Source: Deltaproteobacteria bacterium (lineage in GTDB: Bacteria > Desulfobacterota > BSN033 > UBA1163). Taken from it: a DNA stretch of 7,535 nucleotides. The position numbers and the translations under genes are program-made. The notes beneath the pieces are model-generated. The model searched no databases. It was not told the origin of the DNA and saw only the letters and a list, made by a program, of their open reading frames with translations. Below are positions 6,117 to 7,535 of the stretch, piece after piece (the stretch's first letter is position 1; every line of letters starts with the position of its first letter). The DNA is taken from positions 1 to 7,535 of the forward strand of contig VGRU01000181.1 in NCBI GenBank assembly GCA_016875255.1. Direction: 5' to 3'.

Positions 6117-7111
6117 TGCCTTTGAAAAACGGACATACCCAACCTCACACATCAGCACCTTCCTGGCGATGGGCTCTGCTCGGCCTGGCTCTCCTCATCG
6201 CCTTTCTCCTTCCCTGGCCCCTTTCTCCTTTATGGATTCGGATTGCCACTGAAGTCATTATGTGGGCGGGATTGGCGCAGAGCTGGAACATAATCGGGGG
6301 ATATACAGGCTACCTCAGCTTTGGACACGGAGCTTTCTTCGGTGTGGGAGCCTATATGACGGGGATTGTCATGTTGCATCTGGGGTGGCCCTTTGCATTG
6401 GGGCTCCTTATTTCAGGAATTGCTGCGGCCCTCATGGCAGTCATCATCGGTTATCCCACACTCCGTTTGAGAGGAGCCTATTTTGCGATTGCCACATGGG
6501 CATTTGGAGAAATGATTCGTCAGATCGCTACGATCCTGGAAATCACCGGAGGCGCCTTCGGCATGCAGCTTCCCGCCTATTTGAACCTCCCTTTCTTCTA
6601 TTACCTCTTTCTCCTCGTCACCGGTCTCACCTATTTAACCACTTACCTTTTGCTGGAACGCTCCCCTTTTGGTTATAAGCTGTTGGCCATTCGGGAACAT
6701 GAGGAGGCGGCCGAGATGGTCGGCGTGGATACGGTCACAATCAAAATTAAGGCCTTTGCCCTGAGCGCCTTCTTCCCGGGAGTATTAGGTGGAATCTACG
6801 CCTACTGGGTCACCTATATCCACCCGGACAGCGTCCTGGGAGCGATTATTACCGACTTCATGGTGGTCATGGCCTTTTTGGGAGGGATAGGCTCTTTGTG
6901 GGGGCCATTTTTAGGCGCCGGTCTGATTCAACTCGTTAACCGCTATCTGTGGCTGGTCTGGGGGGAAGGAACGTTCTATCTGATCATTATTGGGGCGGCC
7001 ATTTGTGCGGTCGTTCTTTTTATTCCCAGCGGAATCATTGGTCTGCTGGAATCGAGGATTTTTCTGCCCTGGGCCGCCTGGAAAGAAATTCGTAAAAAGG
7101 TGAAATGGTAG
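6116..7111 (+). CDS. livM: Branched-chain amino acid-type ABC transporter permease, LivM family
   Basis: This 331-residue inner-membrane protein is the second pore half. The hallmark LivM block 'GYTGYLSFGHGAFFGVGAY' is at 62-80, followed by 'YPTLRLRGAYFAIATWAFGE' (about 113-132). The ATPase-contacting loop is 'SPFGYKLLAIREHEEAAEMV' (183-202), and a glycine-rich 'AFLGGIGSLWGPFLGAGLI' lies near 253-271. The short polar N-terminus (about 18 residues) precedes the first membrane helix. I chose ATG 6116, overlapping the livH stop as TGATG, with AAGGAG at 6101-6106 nine nt upstream. An in-frame TTG one codon earlier (6113) is possible and would add one residue. It is followed after six bases by the ATPase gene. 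Confidence 0.93.
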   Translation: MPLKNGHTQPHTSAPSWRWALLGLALLIAFLLPWPLSPLWIRIATEVIMWAGLAQSWNIIGGYTGYLSFGHGAFFGVGAYMTGIVMLHLGWPFALGLLISGIAAALMAVIIGYPTLRLRGAYFAIATWAFGEMIRQIATILEITGGAFGMQLPAYLNLPFFYYLFLLVTGLTYLTTYLLLERSPFGYKLLAIREHEEAAEMVGVDTVTIKIKAFALSAFFPGVLGGIYAYWVTYIHPDSVLGAIITDFMVVMAFLGGIGSLWGPFLGAGLIQLVNRYLWLVWGEGTFYLIIIGAAICAVVLFIPSGIIGLLESRIFLPWAAWKEIRKKVKW

Positions 7112-7117
7112 GAACCC

Positions 7118-7535
7118 ATGCTGTTGCAAGTCCATGACTTGATAAAATCCTTTGGAGGGTTGGTGGCTGTCAACCAGCTCTCCCTGAAAGTGGAAAAAGG
7201 AACGATCCTTGGTATTATCGGCCCCAATGGGAGCGGTAAGACAACCTTCTTTAACCTCATCACCGGAATGCTGCCTTCAGATTCAGGAAAAGTGATTTTT
7301 AATGGACAGGAGATTACAAGGCTCCGACCTCACCGAATTGCCCGGCTTGGCGTCGGACGAACCTTTCAGATCCCTGCCCCTTTCAGCAAGATGACCGTTC
7401 TTGAAAATGTGATGGTCAGCGCCTTCCTCCACACCTCCTCGATGAAAAAGGCAAAAAGGAAAGCGGAGGAGGTTTTGCAAGAGGTAGGCCTCGATGAGAA
7501 AGCCGATTTTCAAGTTCTCAATGTCACTCTTGAAG
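7118..7535 (+). CDS. livG: ABC transporter ATP-binding protein, LivG type (3' end beyond the window)
   Basis: The first 139 codons of a cytoplasmic ATPase that powers the Liv-type importer are present; the frame is open to the end of the window. Walker A is GPNGSGKTT (35-43). The Q-loop lies in GVGRTFQ (78-84, Q84), followed by 'IPAPFSKMTVLENVMV', a sequence typical of LivG rather than LivF. The ABC signature, Walker B and H-loop lie beyond the window. The start ATG is six bases after the livM stop, with AGGA (7110-7113) overlapping that stop as a close ribosome site, so the two are translationally linked. A full LivG is usually about 250 residues, so roughly the first half is seen. A LivF-type partner is expected downstream. 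Confidence 0.93.
   Translation, partial: MLLQVHDLIKSFGGLVAVNQLSLKVEKGTILGIIGPNGSGKTTFFNLITGMLPSDSGKVIFNGQEITRLRPHRIARLGVGRTFQIPAPFSKMTVLENVMVSAFLHTSSMKKAKRKAEEVLQEVGLDEKADFQVLNVTLE

Overview
The window is a coherent piece of chromosome from what is probably a Gram-negative bacterium. The periplasmic binding protein has a plain signal peptidase I type leader with no lipobox cysteine, which argues against a Gram-positive host. A σ54 activator with tandem PAS domains next to a Liv-type (HAAT family) ABC transporter, at moderate G+C, recalls Desulfobacterota/'Deltaproteobacteria'. That placement is an impression from gene style and was not tested.

Layout. Positions 1-356 hold no intact gene. There are some inverted repeats, a short minus-strand remnant (174-308) resembling the extreme C-terminus of a zinc-type alcohol dehydrogenase, and a good σ70-type promoter (292-320). 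This promoter leads into a 586-residue PAS-PAS-AAA+-Fis σ54 activator (357-2117). The AT-rich gap 2118-2435 contains two near-identical 17-bp direct repeats 33 bp apart, a further dyad about the same distance on, and a -24/-12 (σ54) promoter at 2351-2366. Next come a class III aminotransferase very like GabT (2436-3740), a secreted Type I solute-binding protein (3880-5145), two LivH/LivM-type permeases (5244-6116 and 6116-7111) and the start of a LivG-type ATPase (7118 onward, cut by the window end). A second ATPase (LivF type) would be expected just beyond. No succinate-semialdehyde dehydrogenase is present in the window.

How it fits together. The sequence suggests a self-contained uptake-and-catabolism unit. 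The PAS activator senses an unknown signal, binds the repeats upstream of the σ54 promoter and switches on an operon. The operon imports an amino compound through the Liv-type transporter and transaminates it. The aminotransferase keeps, at matching spacing, the residues remembered as substrate-binding in E. coli GabT (Ile50, Arg141, Glu211, Arg398). GABA or a related ω-amino acid such as 5-aminovalerate or β-alanine is therefore the best guess for the substrate. This assignment is inference.

The points most worth a second look are the phased activator-site candidates with the σ54 promoter, a four-cysteine insertion (C-x2-C-x8-C-x3-C) in the aminotransferase, the alcohol dehydrogenase remnant beside the regulator promoter, and a stem-loop between the binding-protein and permease genes. 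No CRISPR array, tRNA, rRNA or mobile element was seen, and I saw no clear sign of a wholly new type of system.
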